From Fasciola hepatica (lineage: Eukaryota; Platyhelminthes; Trematoda; Plagiorchiida; Fasciolidae), in the NCBI GenBank assembly GCA_948099385.1, contig CANUEZ040000108.1, positions 1,436,001-1,500,000 on the forward strand: a stretch of DNA of 64,000 nt, written 5' to 3'. A program made the translations under genes and the position numbers. The notes beneath the pieces were generated by a model, which was given only the letters and a program-made list of their open reading frames with translations, made no database searches and was not told where the DNA came from. Within the stretch, counting starts at the first letter, position 1. Each line of letters starts with the position of its first letter. Of the stretch, positions 1-11,961 are shown piece after piece.

Positions 1-5
1 CCGTC

Positions 6-290
6 TTAACTCTCGAGGAGGCTGATACTGCGTACGTCGCGGATTAGCGTTCCGTTGGTGGTCTTTACCGTGACAGTTCTTATCATTTCTTCAGAGCTTT
101 CGATGGTTTCCATAACCAAGCCCGAAGGCCAGCTACTGAAATGCTCTTGTTCGTCTGCGATCACCACTACATTCCCAATCTTGAATGATCTCGCTTTAAT
201 CAGCCACTTCTGCCGAGCTTGCAGAGTCGGTAGGTTCTCCCCCAGCCATCGCCGCCAAAAACCTTGGCAAGATAGTTGGCCTGCCTCCAT
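6..290 (-). pseudogene. BEL/Pao integrase C-terminal domain (DUF5641-like)
   Basis: The 94-residue frame has the pattern of the domain that ends BEL/Pao polyproteins: FWRRWLGENLPTLQ, then KW, then a GNVVVIADE segment, SSWPSGLV, and a closing RDVRSISLLE. This domain follows the integrase catalytic core and is thought to help target binding. The stop codon sits at the natural end of the domain, so the polyprotein terminates within a few bases of the window edge. It is not in a continuous frame with the integrase core further right. Confidence 0.75.
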
Positions 291-577
291 CCGTGGAGGT
301 AGCTCCCACGAAGGTTGACGGGTCCTTGGAAACCCTCGTTCGACTTTTAAGTGAATTAGTTGTTCCGAGTGAGTGCCAGATAGTTGAGGTCGCAGTTTGG
401 TGCTGGAACCTGTGGGTGGTTGTTCAAAATTCTCTCGACCTCAGTCATGACGGTGCTCAACGTTTCGTCGTCGGGCCGCGGTGACTCAATGATCGACAGC
501 AGTATTCGCCTAGAGGACCGGATCAGACGTTCCCAAACGCCGCCGCGATGACTGGCCTGCGGGGGATTGAAGTGCCG

Positions 578-1108
578 TCATATGCCATAGGCCACGGTTC
601 TATTCTGCGGTTCGACCCCGTTTATGTTTTTGTGCCAATGCTGCAGTTCCCGGTGAGCTCCCACAAAGTTTGATCCACCGTCGGGGTATAAATCTGCCGG
701 TGCGCCTTTTCGGTTAACAAAGTGCTGCAAGGCTCGTAGGAAATGGTCGGTTGTTATCGAATGTGCAACTTCTAGGTGTACCGCGCGTGACTTCGTGCAC
801 TTTATGATACACCCATATACTTTTTCCAACCACTTCCCACACTTGATCCTCAAGGGCCCAAAATAGTCCAACCCGGTGTCGCCTAACGGCCACCGGCCCG
901 AAGTCACCCTGCATTCTGACAACGAAGCCATGTGTTGTTTGCCCGCTGCTGCATAGCGCCTCCTACAATGTACACAACGGCGGATTACGCGTTTTACAGT
1001 CGCTCTTCCTCTCAGAAACCAAAGGAGCATCCGTATGACGATGGTAGAGTGACTTGCCCCGGCAGGTCCCTGCACGGCATGGACGTGCTGGATCATTAGC
1101 TCTATCAC
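578..1108 (-). pseudogene. BEL/Pao integrase core fragment
   Basis: The 176-residue frame starts with an H2C2-type zinc-binding segment (CVHCRRR after upstream histidines) and runs into the integrase catalytic fold. The first catalytic Asp is visible in GLDYFGP. The second lies in LYPDGGSNF, where related elements have a SDNGTNF-like motif, so the surroundings of this Asp are altered. The frame is lost before the third acidic residue. Integrase would insert the element's cDNA into the genome; this copy cannot. Confidence 0.8.
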
Positions 1109-1346
1109 AGGTTGTCGAGCCTGCAGAAATATGAGTTACTTCGTGTCAAAGCACAAGTGGGTGTCGGTCAGCCTGCCTTCTACCCGTGGAAGTCCGTTAA
1201 TGAGTCTGGGGTTTAAACGATTGACGTCGCCTCTAGGAGATGGTACTTCTTTGTCGATTGGACCCACTTCATCCGCCCGCTCGAGTTCTCGAATGAAAGC
1301 ATCCCGTTGTACCATCTTGAACATATCGTGTTCTGCGGCTCGTAGT

Positions 1347-1882
1347 TCATCGGGGCTTGTCGGACCGTTTCTTATCCGGCCGGATGGGGCGGATCCCTTT
1401 CGTGACTAATATTTTTCTCTTGAACCTGGCCAACCAAACTAACGCACGAAGCTTCTTTACCCAGATATAAAATCCGATCAATCGTGACAAAGTGAATGTC
1501 GCCCCGACGACTATGACCGTCATCACTACGCCTCTGGCCTCCAGTTCCAATTCCAGAGGGGGTTTACTTCATACACGGGCCAGTCCTGTTTGGGCATTTG
1601 CAGGAACTTTGGTCCTCCCGTCCACATGACGAGTTTCCGGAAGTTCGTCGCACCTGGAGAGCACAGATCGGCTGGGTTATCACCAGACTTTATATGATTC
1701 CACTGGTTCATGGCCGATTCGTCTTGGATGATAATGAGTCGGTTAGCAACGAAAGTGATAAACCGGCTCCTGACGTTGTTGATGTAGTACAGTACTATCG
1801 TCGAGTCCATCCAAAAACCAGCCGACCAAATGTAGAAGTCAAAACATCTCGTTACCGCTTGTACCGCCCTGACTGCTAACAC
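1347..1882 (-). pseudogene. BEL/Pao RNase H region and linker
   Basis: The frame carries the RNase H signature of Pao elements: WMDSTIVLYYI followed by FVANRL, then HIKSGDNPADLCSPGA, where NPADL is a well-kept motif near the end of the domain. The last part reads into the spacer before integrase. RNase H removes the RNA template during reverse transcription. Stops split it from both neighbours. Confidence 0.75.
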
Positions 1883-2161
1883 GGCTGCGCTGAGTTCAGG
1901 GTGCGGGAGCGAAACCGACTTCAGTAAGGCAACGCGGGCTTTAGCGAGCAGTATCCTCGTAGTACACTGTCCATTTCCCGCGCATCATCATCCGTACACC
2001 ATGGCTGCGCAACCGACTTCGGGTGCGTCAGAAAAGGCACGTAGTTCTCTCGTCCGGGTCGCATGACCAGGGGACGAGCATCGTGGAATCCGTATGTCCC
2101 CTAGTTTCTTTAAGGCGTTCAGAAATTCTTCCCAGTCCAGCCGGTCTTCTCGGTCCAGTGG

Positions 2162-3297
2162 CTAGTCCCAATCGACTTTCTTACGACAGAGCCGCTGCAT
2201 CAGGATGTTCCTGGGTAGCAGCCAGGGAGAGACGAAACCGGGCGGATCGAACAAACTAGAGACGGCAGATAGTATGCCACGACGGGTTACTGGCAGCTTG
2301 GGAACATTTAGCACGAAAACAAAGTCGTCCGTTTCCTCGTTCCATTGTGTTCCTAGAGTGCTTTTGGTAGGGAGTGGAGAGCTGTCCAAATCTCTTACCA
2401 TTTCGGCCCTCTCGTGGTACGGAAAGACTTCGAGCACTTCCGAGGCGTCCGACATCTATTTCGTTAGATGGAAGCCGTCCTCTTCGCGCAATCTGGTTAG
2501 GCCTCCGAAGTGAGCCAGGGCCGAGTCTATATCATCCAATGACCCAAAGTAGTCGTCGACGTGGAAGTTTCTGCTGACGCTATCCACTACGGATCGGTGG
2601 ACCAAATCTCAATGTCTGTTCGCTGACTTTCGAAGGGCGTAGTTCGCACAAAACCGTGATGATATGGCTCCGAATGGGTAGGCAGTCATCCTTTAATTTA
2701 TCACTTCGTTGTTCCGGTCACTCTCGACTCACCACAGGAAACACAGTGCATCTCGTTCTTCTACAAATATTTTCGCCCGGTGAAACAATTCCGTGATACC
2801 GGCGAACAAGGCCACTCTGCCCCCTCTTAAACGGCCTAAAACTTCGATCGGTGGCGTGACCCAGTCAGGCCCTTGTTGTAGGCGATCGTTTAACGACTTG
2901 CCCTGGAACTCGGCTGCAAGGTCGAAACCCACCTGCAGTTTTTCGGGTTTCTTGGGGTTGATAACCGGGTGACGAGGTAGATACCAGATCCCTTTTCGGC
3001 CGTCGGTGGTAGCAGGCACCCTTTCAACGTGGCCGAAGGCTTCGTTTCGCTCCATTAATTTTGCATATCTTTCCCACAGACCCTGGTCTCGACCGAAGCG
3101 TTCCTTCGGTCGTAGTAGTCTTTGTAGAGCATGGTTTCTGTTATCAATCCGAGGGTCGGCTTGTGTGCGCCGTGGAAGGGAAAACTCAAACTGTTTTTTA
3201 GGGCCTCTAGTTCCTTCCGGCACTGTCTGTAAAGCGAAGTGGTCCTCTTGAGTCGACGATAGTCTTTTGTCTCCGATGTTTTGAAACTCCCTTTCAC
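2162..3297 (-). pseudogene. BEL/Pao reverse transcriptase, fragmented
   Basis: Several short frames in this block read as Pao-type RT. The 2162-2455 frame ends with LGTQWNEETDDFVF, VTRRGILSAVSSLFDPPGF and a PWLLPRNILMQ-like segment, which is the connection region between RT and RNase H. The 2729-3223 frame has YLPRHPVINPKKPEKL and a following FDLAAEFQGKSLNDRLQQG, matching the palm start (the usual VxDxAA is seen here as FDLAA). The catalytic YVDD is not intact in any frame I can read. Frameshifts are frequent. Confidence 0.75.
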
Positions 3298-3369
3298 ACA
3301 GTCGCTGCAGTTAATACTCTACGTGCTCCGCTTCAGCTGATGCGTAATTCACGGAACCACGTCCCCCTA

Positions 3370-3801
3370 CTAAACTATATAATATCCATCCCAGAGCTGT
3401 GCTAAGGTATAAGGTGCCCGGCGGTTTCTCACTCTTTGGTCAAGTACCCAATGTGCCTCTGGCACGTCGCATCCTATGGGGAGGTCCACTTCATCGTCCT
3501 CCCAATCTACGACAGTTACATCCTGTAGGTGGAGCCACCTAGTAAAAATTGCGTTCACCGACCTTGGTGCACGCATGGGGAGATCAGCTGATTTAAATGC
3601 GTCCGTTTGTTCGATTTGCTCCTTTGTACCTAAGGTGATGAGCTGTAACCTCAACCGGCCGGTAGTCATTACTTGTGTTCCGCCCACCATGCTCACTGCT
3701 AACTGCGTCGTCCTTCTAGCGAGCCGGTGTTTGTCGGCAAACCGCTCCCCCACTAGGGTAATGTCCGATCCACTGTAGACGAAAGCCAACGCCTTTACCA
3801 C
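3370..3801 (-). pseudogene. BEL/Pao aspartic protease (DUF1758-like), active site lost
   Basis: The 143-residue frame aligns by eye with the protease of the LTR element at 20450-24552: a GCDVPEAHWVLDQ segment follows a WLHLQDV segment in both. The position of the catalytic DTGSD/DSG reads FVYSGSDITL, so the catalytic aspartate is replaced by tyrosine. Even if translated, this protease would be inactive. Confidence 0.75.
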
Positions 3802-4089
3802 CTCAGTTGGGTCACCACTCCTACGGCAACTACCCCTAAAGGCACTGGTTTACTGGCAGACCGCGATGTTGAACGAGTCGCACTGGGCTTGGTGTTCGTC
3901 TCTGGTGTAGTTTCCCTCGTCCGGCGTAGCAATCGATGGTGTTTGCCCGTGCAATTCTCGTGACCACATCTGGTCTTTGTTGGACAAGCTGCCACCCGGT
4001 GCGTGGTGTTGAGGCCCATACAGCACGCTCTTGCCGTCCTCGCCCTTCCTCAACATCCGTCCATTATGGCGTTGGTGAACTTGGGGCAT
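3795..4089 (-). pseudogene. BEL/Pao gag zinc-knuckle region
   Basis: Two overlapping frames preserve pieces of the paired knuckles that lie between gag and protease in this family, such as a CGHENCTGKHHRLL segment that corresponds to CNQDGCLGNHHSLL in the younger element. A frameshift divides the knuckles, and several ligand cysteines sit in different frames. They would bind the element's RNA. Confidence 0.65.
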
Positions 4090-4169
4090 TCTAGTAGCCC
4101 GTGGCTAGCGTCACGTGATCTGCAACTTGGGTGTGCTAGAGCCCCGTGTAAAATGGCGCGTGCATTGGT

Positions 4170-5147
4170 TCAAGACTGATATTTCGGATGTTCCCGAGCA
4201 TTGATTTGAACCTGGCCAGTACAAGATTTGTTTACTCGGTTATTGTCCCGGGTGTGTGGACCAAACCTACTGTCGTTTATCTTGGCTTGCCTGTCCAAGT
4301 ATTCGGCCAAGTCTCCGAAGTTAGCCTCATAGTCGCCTCGGCTTATGCGTTCCACCTCTTCCGCCTACCGATCCTGTAGTTCGGGAGGGAGGGGAGACGG
4401 GCTATGGCCTTCAAATGTGTGCGTTGTATTGAGGTCGGCCCTGTAACCCAAATGGCCGAGGGCTTTGAACTGTTCTGCATTTTGAACACAAGGTCGGCCA
4501 TTGTGTAGACGTCACCCTTGGTTCTTTCGGCCTTTACCATCACCATTACCGGCTAATTTGAATTGCTGGCAGAACAGATCCCTCAAAATCTTCATTGCTG
4601 GTTTGTAGCCCTGTTATAGGTAGAGCGTGGTACACCTATCGAGAGCTTTTCTTGCTCGGCCTCGATAGCAATGAATCAGTCAGGGGAACCCTTGCCCTGG
4701 GTCGGTTATCTTGTTTTCGACGAAAGTTTCGAACTGCCTAATGAACTTACAGTAATGTTCAGATCGGCCTTCAAATACTGTCAGTTCTACTCTTGGCAGA
4801 TTCATCTTTGGTAGCGTTGATGTTCTGCCTTCGAAAACCGGCGCAGAGTTTCCTATTTTAATTTGTCCTGATCTGTCGGACAGGTCATAGTCGTTTGTCC
4901 TCTGCTCATGTTCTTTCTCTGCACAATTCTCTTCAGTTTACTGGGCCTGTCGCCCAGCCGATAACAGTTGTTGTTTTAGGTCCAATATCCTTAGCATAAA
5001 TAGATCGACATTCTTGCCATCCATATTACCCTCAGTATTACATGAGCTGGCACTGATAGGGCGAGGTGACCTTGCATAAACTAAAGAATCAAAAGTCCTC
5101 AAAAACTCCCCAGTACCTTTCAGCATTACTTCCCATCCGAACTCCAA
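4170..5147 (-). pseudogene. BEL/Pao gag, fragmented
   Basis: Three or more short frames follow the gag of the LTR element at 20450-24552. The left end matches RQAKINDSRFG (compare RQSRIADSRFG). The middle, readable around 4720-4810, has VELTVFEG then an FIRQFETFVE segment (DUF1759-type gag core). The right end is the N-terminus with a DSLVYARSPRP stretch. No continuous frame survives. Confidence 0.7.
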
Positions 5148-7500
5148 CTGCTCCTACCCTTTTCTTGGCATGTTGCGCGTTTTCCCGTTCCAGGTGGATC
5201 AAGTGAGTATTGTAAGACACCTTCGAGCAATGAGTGGCCAAATTCGCAACGGATCCCGAAATCAGAAGGCAATTATCCGTGAAATTCTGCGATACTAGAT
5301 TACTGAATGAACAGTGACACGAAACAGATGCAAACCTCAATTATGTGACCACGGGGACTCAAAAACGAGAACCGAATTGCGAGAGTGGAGCACGTGTGTC
5401 ACGCAGGTCCGGAACAATGATATGACAAAGCAGCGCGCTGAACTCGAGCAAACAAGAGTTGGTCCATAAAAACATACAGTGCACAAAACAAGTCAATAGT
5501 GTAAATGTGTGAGTGATGTTAAGGGAAACATGGAGCCGCATTGATTTTTGAAGGGATTCTCCAAGACCGTTCGCCAAGCAGGATTCTAAGATAAAGGAAG
5601 CTGGTGCCGCAGTCCGAGGTTCTCCGCGAACGGGCCGTTGCATGTGAAGTGTCGAACTGGAAAACCGAAATCCATGTCGGACACTGCTGATGGTCCAAAA
5701 GTTAGACATGCCCCGGTCGTACGGCTAACTCCGGCTTACTTTGAATAAGTGTAAAGACCCTTCGAAAGTGACAAGTTCCACTAGTTCCACACTTGCTTTA
5801 GAAATTCCATCATCAGTACTACGTGCTTCTGTGAATAACAATGACGTGAGTGCAGTCGGTGAGCTGGACGAAATCACAACCGGCGGCAACGAAAGCTACA
5901 TGAAAAAATCGAAGCACTTTAAGAAAACAACGGAGTATCCTTCCAACCAGGTGTACTTCGTAGCCAGAAGCCGCTGAGCCCTTCCTTGAGCCCTCAGAAA
6001 AAATGTCACAAAAAATCCGCATTAGGCTGCTCAGCCGCGTACACGCCAGGCCAGTACTCCTCCGGGGTTACTTAGGCAGTTCACTCACGGTTCAGACCAT
6101 TTCTCTCACCTTAGAGCCTCAGAAACCCCAGGTCCATTGTAAATAAGCGGTGTGAACGACCAGCTATCAAAATACCCACCTTAAGCAGGGCCCTTTTGGT
6201 AGTCCGGTCCCAACCCGTCTTCTCCCACCTTTTACCCGTTCCAAGCACTTTCAACTTCCATTCTACCCTCTTGTTTCAACAATTCGATCCCCACCGGCTC
6301 CTGGATCCGATGTTCATTTAGCCCTTCGCTGAAGGCCCTTAGCGCCTCCCTACTGACTATCATGAATCGAAACAAAATTTTGGGGCTGGGAGAGAGAAAG
6401 CGGCCGGTTAGAAAACTTGCATCCTCGCTGCCACCGGAACATCGCTCAAATCGGAGGGCCATGATGGCAAGATATTCGTCGGCCGTTAGAGACTGACCCT
6501 AAGGACTCAACGGGAAGTCAGGTATTTGGTTTAGTCCCTTGGCTTGTTCCTCTATTACTCACGGACTTAGTCTTCGGTTTGGCCTTCACTCCTTTGGCAG
6601 ACTGTTGGTTTGCCTTCAAGTAAATTTGCTCTAACAGAATGGATCTATGGGTGTCCGAGATGCACTGCGTAATCCAGCCGTGCTTTCGTAGAACAGATGT
6701 TCACTTGGGACCCAACAACCGGCTGCTTATCTCTTATTACTGGGTGATTTAATTGCCCACTTGGTGAAATAGGTTGGACATTACTTCCTAAATGGTAACT
6801 TCGAGAAAATGTTGGTTAGATTAGTAGTGAAGCATACTTAGACCTGGCGCTTTCCGCTTACAAGTAGATGCAGGTCGGAGCACGGCCCGCTTCTTTTAAG
6901 TCCCATCATCACCAGCGAGAGTTGGTTCGTGGAAGTGGCCCTTGCTCTTCCTCCCCTTGGAAATGGTGACCGGATAATACTGAAATTTGACTCTGCAACT
7001 TTGTGAACTAAGTGTGATTTGTTGAATTTGAAAACAAGATCCTTCAAAAGGACTAAGCCTCAACAGATCAAGAACTATTAGAAGCTCTAGGAGGCAAACC
7101 CCAACTGGGAACTGGAAATCGGGCACATCGGTGGGCTAGTAAAGCAACGTTTTGGTGTTGTCGATCATCAGATTTTTCCATGAACTCGCAAAGCCGGCGG
7201 AAGGAAAGGCTCACCGTCCAAAATTGCACGTAGACCATTAGAAAAACGTGTGCGACTGTCTGCAGTTCATTGGTCCACGGACCTGACTGCCGATACAAAC
7301 AGCATCGTGGCAATCAGCGATCTGTGCAAACCTGGGATAAGGCAAAGCTCCCGAAACCAGAAAAGAGATTTCCGTGCTCGAGCGGAGGGCAAAAAGCCTA
7401 TTATTACCAATTTCTGAGCCACGCACGGTAGTCTTCTCCATTATTTTTGTCCTACAGCTTCCGGATGGCTCCCTTCCCACTTATGTACTTCAAGAGACCG
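5148..7500. other. No recognisable gene
   Basis: Short frames occur on both strands, for example a 78-residue frame at 5741-5977 and a 76-residue frame at 6232-6462, but none shows a domain I recognise or similarity to other parts of the window. The right flank of the BEL/Pao element (its 5' LTR) should lie at the left end of this stretch, but I cannot mark its limit. Confidence 0.5.
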
Positions 7501-7559
7501 AAGCATTCAGATCCTAGTTAAGTTCGATATTCATTACTTTTTCCGCGGATGTGCATCAA

Positions 7560-8580
7560 CTGATCCACAACTCCGTAATCCTCTCAACACCAGGACTTGT
7601 TGACCTCTCTTACACCGAAGCATTCAAACTTTATCCTCTTATCCCTACAGTTCTAAGAGTGCGGAAATGATTCTCCTAATAACGCTTAAAAAACTACCCA
7701 GTTTATCATCGTTGCATATACTCTGCTCTTTCGTAAATATCTCAGCACCGGCGCCTTCCCCAATATTTAGAAGAAAACACTAAAAGCACCCATTTTCAAA
7801 AGCGAGCCTTTGTACTTCGGAATGTTATAGGCCAATTGGTTTGCTAATATACCTTTGCAAGGTCTTTGAGTGAGTTCTCGAAATTGCCGTTCTAGGTCAT
7901 CTTAAATGGCACGGCCTAATTGCTCATCCCCAGTACGATTTCCTTCCTCATAGATCATGGATCATCAACATGTTGATTATAAATGACAGTCTAAAATAAC
8001 CAGTTGGTGATGGACGAATATCCCATGTTTTCTTCATAGGCTTCGCCAAAATCCTTGGTGGAGTTACCATAATTTCCTGCCGTCAGGGTTCAGGAGGTAT
8101 AGCAGTTCTGGCAGGCACTGTTCGGCTACGGTAAGCTTTCTGAGAGATCGATCTTTCGCCGTTGGTATTAGGCCATCCTTTACTTCCGGTCTCTATCAAA
8201 ATGCCTCAGGGATCATTAGATGTCCCCTTCTTTTTTTATTTATATTATCAACCTATCTGTTTTCACCCCGTCAACGCAGCAGCTTTTTTTGACGATGGGA
8301 TAAAATGCGGATGAGACTATGGAAGTGCAGGCTGCTATGGTTGCAGCAAAATGCTAGTCTTTTGAATAGAGCCTGCCAATTGTTGAAGGCGAATATGTCT
8401 AAGTGAGGGCTGGAGGAACTCCCGACTACCCATCCTGGGTTATGAGCAGCACTCACATCCGAAATGTAGATCAGCGCAAAATTCTGGTCTCTTGGATTTG
8501 TAACAAAATTTCCCTTTCTTCTCACCAGAGAAAAGTCGGGAAGTCTGGTTTCCGAAATCACTGACTGAGTAACCGTTCTT
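7560..8580 (+). pseudogene. CR1-like LINE reverse transcriptase, very old
   Basis: No long frame exists, but conceptual translation in shifting frames is colinear with the LINE at 19662-25245. In order: a STGAFPNI segment against DGIFPRI; HGLIAHPQYDF and SWIINMLIINDSL against HGFLPGRSCITNMLTVMDSL; HVFFIGFAKILG against HAVFIDFAKAFD; MPQGSLDVPFFFYLYY against VPQGSVLGPLLFLIYI; FFDD in place of YADD; and VSWICNKISLSSH against LGFWLDCNLSFSH. The same element family is thus present as an ancient, heavily mutated copy about 11 kb left of the younger one. The alignment was made by eye. Confidence 0.7.
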
Positions 8581-8589
8581 TTCATTGTA

Positions 8590-9116
8590 CGTCAAAAGAG
8601 GGCTTCCGCATCCTGTATGGAAAAGACTCCCATTCCGTGCTCAAAAGTGGCATTCAGGTGATGCACCGGTCCCATCAGGCACCAATACCTACTGGAAGGA
8701 ATCCTCAGAAGGGCAAAGAAGAAGGCGCGTGGCTTCCAGCACACCCATCCAGTTTGTCCGACTGGAGTGAATCTCAGTCTTTTAAACGTAGGACGTACAC
8801 AGGGAAGTTTTCCATCTGTGCAACTTACTCTCTGCAAACTGATTGTATCGGTTCTGTGCACGTCTAGACCTAGAAGCTCTGCATGAACGCACTGTTTAAG
8901 CCCCGTCTCCGTCCACTTTTGCAATGAAACTTAACCACCTTAAGAAGTAATGATTCAAAATAGGTAATAGAGAGACCGACTGAAGCAGTCATTAGGACTG
9001 CTCAAGTTCGCTAAACTTTACTTCGAGAAGGGAAAACTGGGTGACAGATCAAAAATTAAAAGAGACAACCCGAGCCAAAGGGTAGAGAAATCAAAGAGGC
9101 AACAGGCTTCACCAGT
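8590..9116. other. No recognisable gene
   Basis: Short overlapping frames on both strands (about 60-110 residues) show no motif. The right end, from about 8990, may be the untranslated or N-terminal part of the LINE ORF1 fragment that follows. Confidence 0.4.
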
Positions 9117-9650
9117 GTGAAAGAAAGCCTCCTGACGGAAGTAGAATCTCTCAAGGGGCAGGTTAGACGCCTAGATGCTGAACTGCAACGTACGAGGCGT
9201 GGCCCTGAGGACATGGCAGACAGAAGCAGAAGACGGTTACTTCATAACCTTAGGGAGAACATCGCAAAAAACGGTAAAATCGGGAAGGACGAGGACCGTC
9301 GGCATGTGACCGAGGTTCTTATGATATCTGGCTTACCTCCTACGACACCAATAGTCAAGTGCCATCAAATAAGACTATGGCGCGGAACACAGCCAGCGCC
9401 GCCACGACCCCTGGTAGTTGTGTTCCACGGCGTCAACTGGAGAGATATGCTGCTGTCCAGGGCGGGAGCAGTGGAGGGAAGCACGCATGGAATAGTCAGG
9501 GTTACACCGGACAGCCCAGCATTTGTCAAACCGGGCAATGCCATAGTCTGGCTGAGAATGGGCGCACATGATCTGATGCGGCCGACTCTACATATAGCGA
9601 AACTGGAGATGAGAAATCTTGGGAAATCAACACCCAAAACCCAGGGATTG
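9117..9650 (+). pseudogene. CR1-like LINE ORF1 fragment (C-terminal half)
   Basis: The open frame begins with a probable coiled coil (ESLKGQVRRLDAELQRTRR). It continues into a domain with the same layout as the C-terminal half of ORF1 in the adjacent minus-strand CR1: an RLW segment, then PPRPLVVVFHGVNWRDMLLSRA (compare RARPVLVEFADEATRDKLLARA). This fits the RNA-binding ORF1 protein of a CR1 relative. From about 9651 the frame runs into the terminal repeat of the neighbouring element, so only the first ~178 residues are meaningful. No ORF2 follows; the element was cut by the insertion of the next LINE or truncated independently. Confidence 0.6.
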
Positions 9651-9651
9651 A

Positions 9652-9678
9652 TTCAGTTCAGTTCAGTTCAGTTCAGTT
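9652..9678 (-). repeat. (ACTGA)n terminal repeat of CR1 element
   Basis: The plus strand reads TTCAG repeated about five times and ends at TTTGC; on the element's own strand this is ACTGA. It is the 3' terminus of the minus-strand CR1. The same 3' end with about three ACTGA units occurs at 17907-17927 on the plus strand, which shows that this is a family-specific tail. Confidence 0.85.
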
Positions 9679-10009
9679 TGCACAGGACAGATAATGGCCA
9701 CGGCCAATCGAGCGTCCAGAATTCCTTCAATGGTATGCACACCAGTTACACATCCACCACTGCCGAGTGTATTTCGTCGAATCCCCGCTAAAAATGAGAG
9801 GGGAACGGAAAATCTCATCGCACATCAACTGCGAGAGACATTATGCATCGTGAGCGTTCACTGAGACAGTATGCAATGAGGGAAAAAGTCTGTTAAAACA
9901 TACTCCAGAAGGACCACAGTGCTACCCGTCATCCATCTAGTTGATATACTCAAGGCTCACTACAAGGAAAGATCTCGTACCACTTGCGATCTAGGACACC
10001 TTTGAAGGA

Positions 10010-11462
10010 TTAAACGGTCTTCAGATCTACCATTCCACCAGGCAGACTTTTCCAACTGTTCACAACCCTAATGCTGAAGAAGTGCGATCTAGCCATCAAC
10101 CTAGATCGGGCCTTTATCAACTTCTTTTCATGTCCCCTTGTTCTGGAGTCTACGGCCACTTTGAATAGACTATCTGGTCTAAGGCCAGAAAAGCCCTTCA
10201 TTACCTCAAACGTTTCTGTGAGATCTCCTCGACTTCTCCTCCTTTCCAACGAGAAAAGATTCAGGTCACAGAGTCCCTGCTCGTAAGTCTTATCCCTCTG
10301 CCCTTCAACCATTCGCGTGGCGAGACGTTGGACTTTCTCTAGGCAGGCGGCGTCCTTTCTGCAGAAAGGTGACCAAGCCTGCACGCTACCTTCTAAGTGA
10401 GGTTGTACTACAGCCAAGTAAATAGGTACGAATACCTCCGGCTTCCGGCAAGACAAAGCTAATCGCAGTCTAAAGAGCTCCCCACGAGCCTTATGCGCAG
10501 CAGCGTTGCACTGCTCCGACCATTTGAAGTCACTGTTCATGATGACCCCCAGGTCTTCAACTCTACTGGCTGCCTCTACGGTGAACAGCCCTTGATCATG
10601 AGCGACAGTTAGGCTCTCTGTTGCCCTTGACAACAAATGGCTTTTTTGAGCGTTCAGAGGTAAGTCCCATTTGTATGCCCAGTTCAGGACGGTATCTATT
10701 TCCCCGCCCAAGTCCGCCCCACCCTTAGATCCAACAATCTTCACATCATCCGCAAAAATAAAGCTGGGCGATTGAAGAGTGGATGCTAGGTCATTAATAA
10801 ATAACAAGAATAGGACCGGGCCTAGGACGGATCCCTGAGGTACACCACTGGTGGCATTCACCAAACTGGAGCACCTGTCCCCCACTTTGACGTAAAACGT
10901 CCTGCGGGAGAGGAAGTCCTCCAGCCACCTATATACTGGCCCACCCATACCGAAAGTCTCCATCTTGCGTAGCAAAAGACGATGATTAACGGAGTCGAAC
11001 GCCTTGCTAAAGTCGAGGTAGCATACCTCAACTTGCTTACCTTCGTCCAGTCGTCGAGTTACTTCATCTAAGAAGCACAGGAGATTGGTCAGGCAAGATC
11101 TATTTTTCAGGAATCCATGCTGCGCCGGACTTAACGTGGAGTGCTCCAGTAAGTGCTGGCAGATATGGGCACGGATGATCTTCTCCAGGATTTTACATAG
11201 AATGCCAGTTAGGCTTACGGCCTGTAGTTCTGCACATCCGACTTAGGCCCACTCTTATGCATTGCCACGAGTGCCGCGACTTTCCGGTCCTGAGGCAGCT
11301 TACCCTGGTCCAACGTGGATCTGTACAATCTGCATACCGATGGAGCTATGATATCCGCCAACGGCTTGATGATAGCTGGATGAATGCCATCTGGGCCCGC
11401 TGAGTTTTGGCTGTTTAACTCTTGTAGGTACTTACGCACGCATTCCGCTGAGAGGTCTAGCT
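10010..11462 (-). pseudogene. CR1 ORF2 reverse transcriptase
   Basis: The long frame of 321 residues (10010-10975) covers RT from the palm onward: GVPQGSVLGPVLFLLFINDL, then FIFADDVKIVG, where FADD is the catalytic box. A C-terminal domain ends VVNSWKSLPGGMVDLKTV, the usual close of CR1 ORF2. The upstream palm segment, with FSKAFDSVNH, and the fingers (NSAGPDGIHPAIIKP) lie in other frames at 10976-11462. At least one frameshift therefore separates them. The enzyme would copy the element's RNA at the target nick. Confidence 0.85.
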
Positions 11463-11466
11463 CGTT

Positions 11467-11850
11467 TTACCTAGGAGAAGGATGCACCAGTGTCAGATCT
11501 ACTCGTACCGCACTATCCATTCTATGTACAGTACCAAAGTATTCCCCCCGGGCGTCCGCTTTACCCTGGTCATTGGTGACAGTACCATAGTCCCTAGTGG
11601 ATAGCGGACCTACGTAATTTTTTGTTGAGCCTTCAGACTGTACATAGCTGTAGAATTTTTTTCGCCGTTGTCTTACGGACTGGGCCAATTTGAGCTCAAA
11701 CTCCCGCTTGGAAGTTCTCAAAAGGCTTACAGTCTCGCTTCTTAGCTTTTTATAGCGGTTCCAGGCTAGCTGACTGCCTGAAGCTCTGTACTGGTTCCGG
11801 CAGCGGTTTCTACATCTGATGGCCTTGGCTATTGCATCCTTCCAGCACAT
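11467..11850 (-). pseudogene. CR1 ORF2 linker between endonuclease and RT
   Basis: The frame has the basic, tryptophan-containing linker seen between endonuclease and RT in CR1 ORF2: CWKDAIAKAIRCRNR, WNRYKKLRSETVSLL, KFYSYVQSEGSTKN and YFGTVH. It is followed, after a break, by the NSAGPDG finger motif. A stop near 11464 interrupts the join. Confidence 0.7.
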
Positions 11851-11961
11851 GGGTTCGCGCTCCCCACTCCTTCGTTTTAAGGGTGCGAACTCTTCCTGTA
11901 GGGCAGTCAGAAATCCCTTTATGGTCTGCCAGCGCTCCTCAACAGCCGCCTCTGTAGTGTC

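Larger units (their letters stand above)
6..5147 (-). mobile_element. BEL/Pao LTR retrotransposon, decayed
   Basis: Read on the minus strand, fragments occur in the canonical BEL/Pao order: gag, zinc knuckles, aspartic protease, reverse transcriptase, RNase H, integrase with H2C2 zinc finger, and the DUF5641-type C-terminal domain. Every domain is broken by stops and frameshifts, so the copy is dead. The gag region is colinear with that of the younger LTR element at 20450-24552 (both carry a VELxxFxGxxExYCxFxxQFExFVE-type stretch), so they belong to related families. The 3' LTR would lie left of the window. I could not delimit the 5' LTR because there is no partner to compare it with. Confidence 0.85.
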
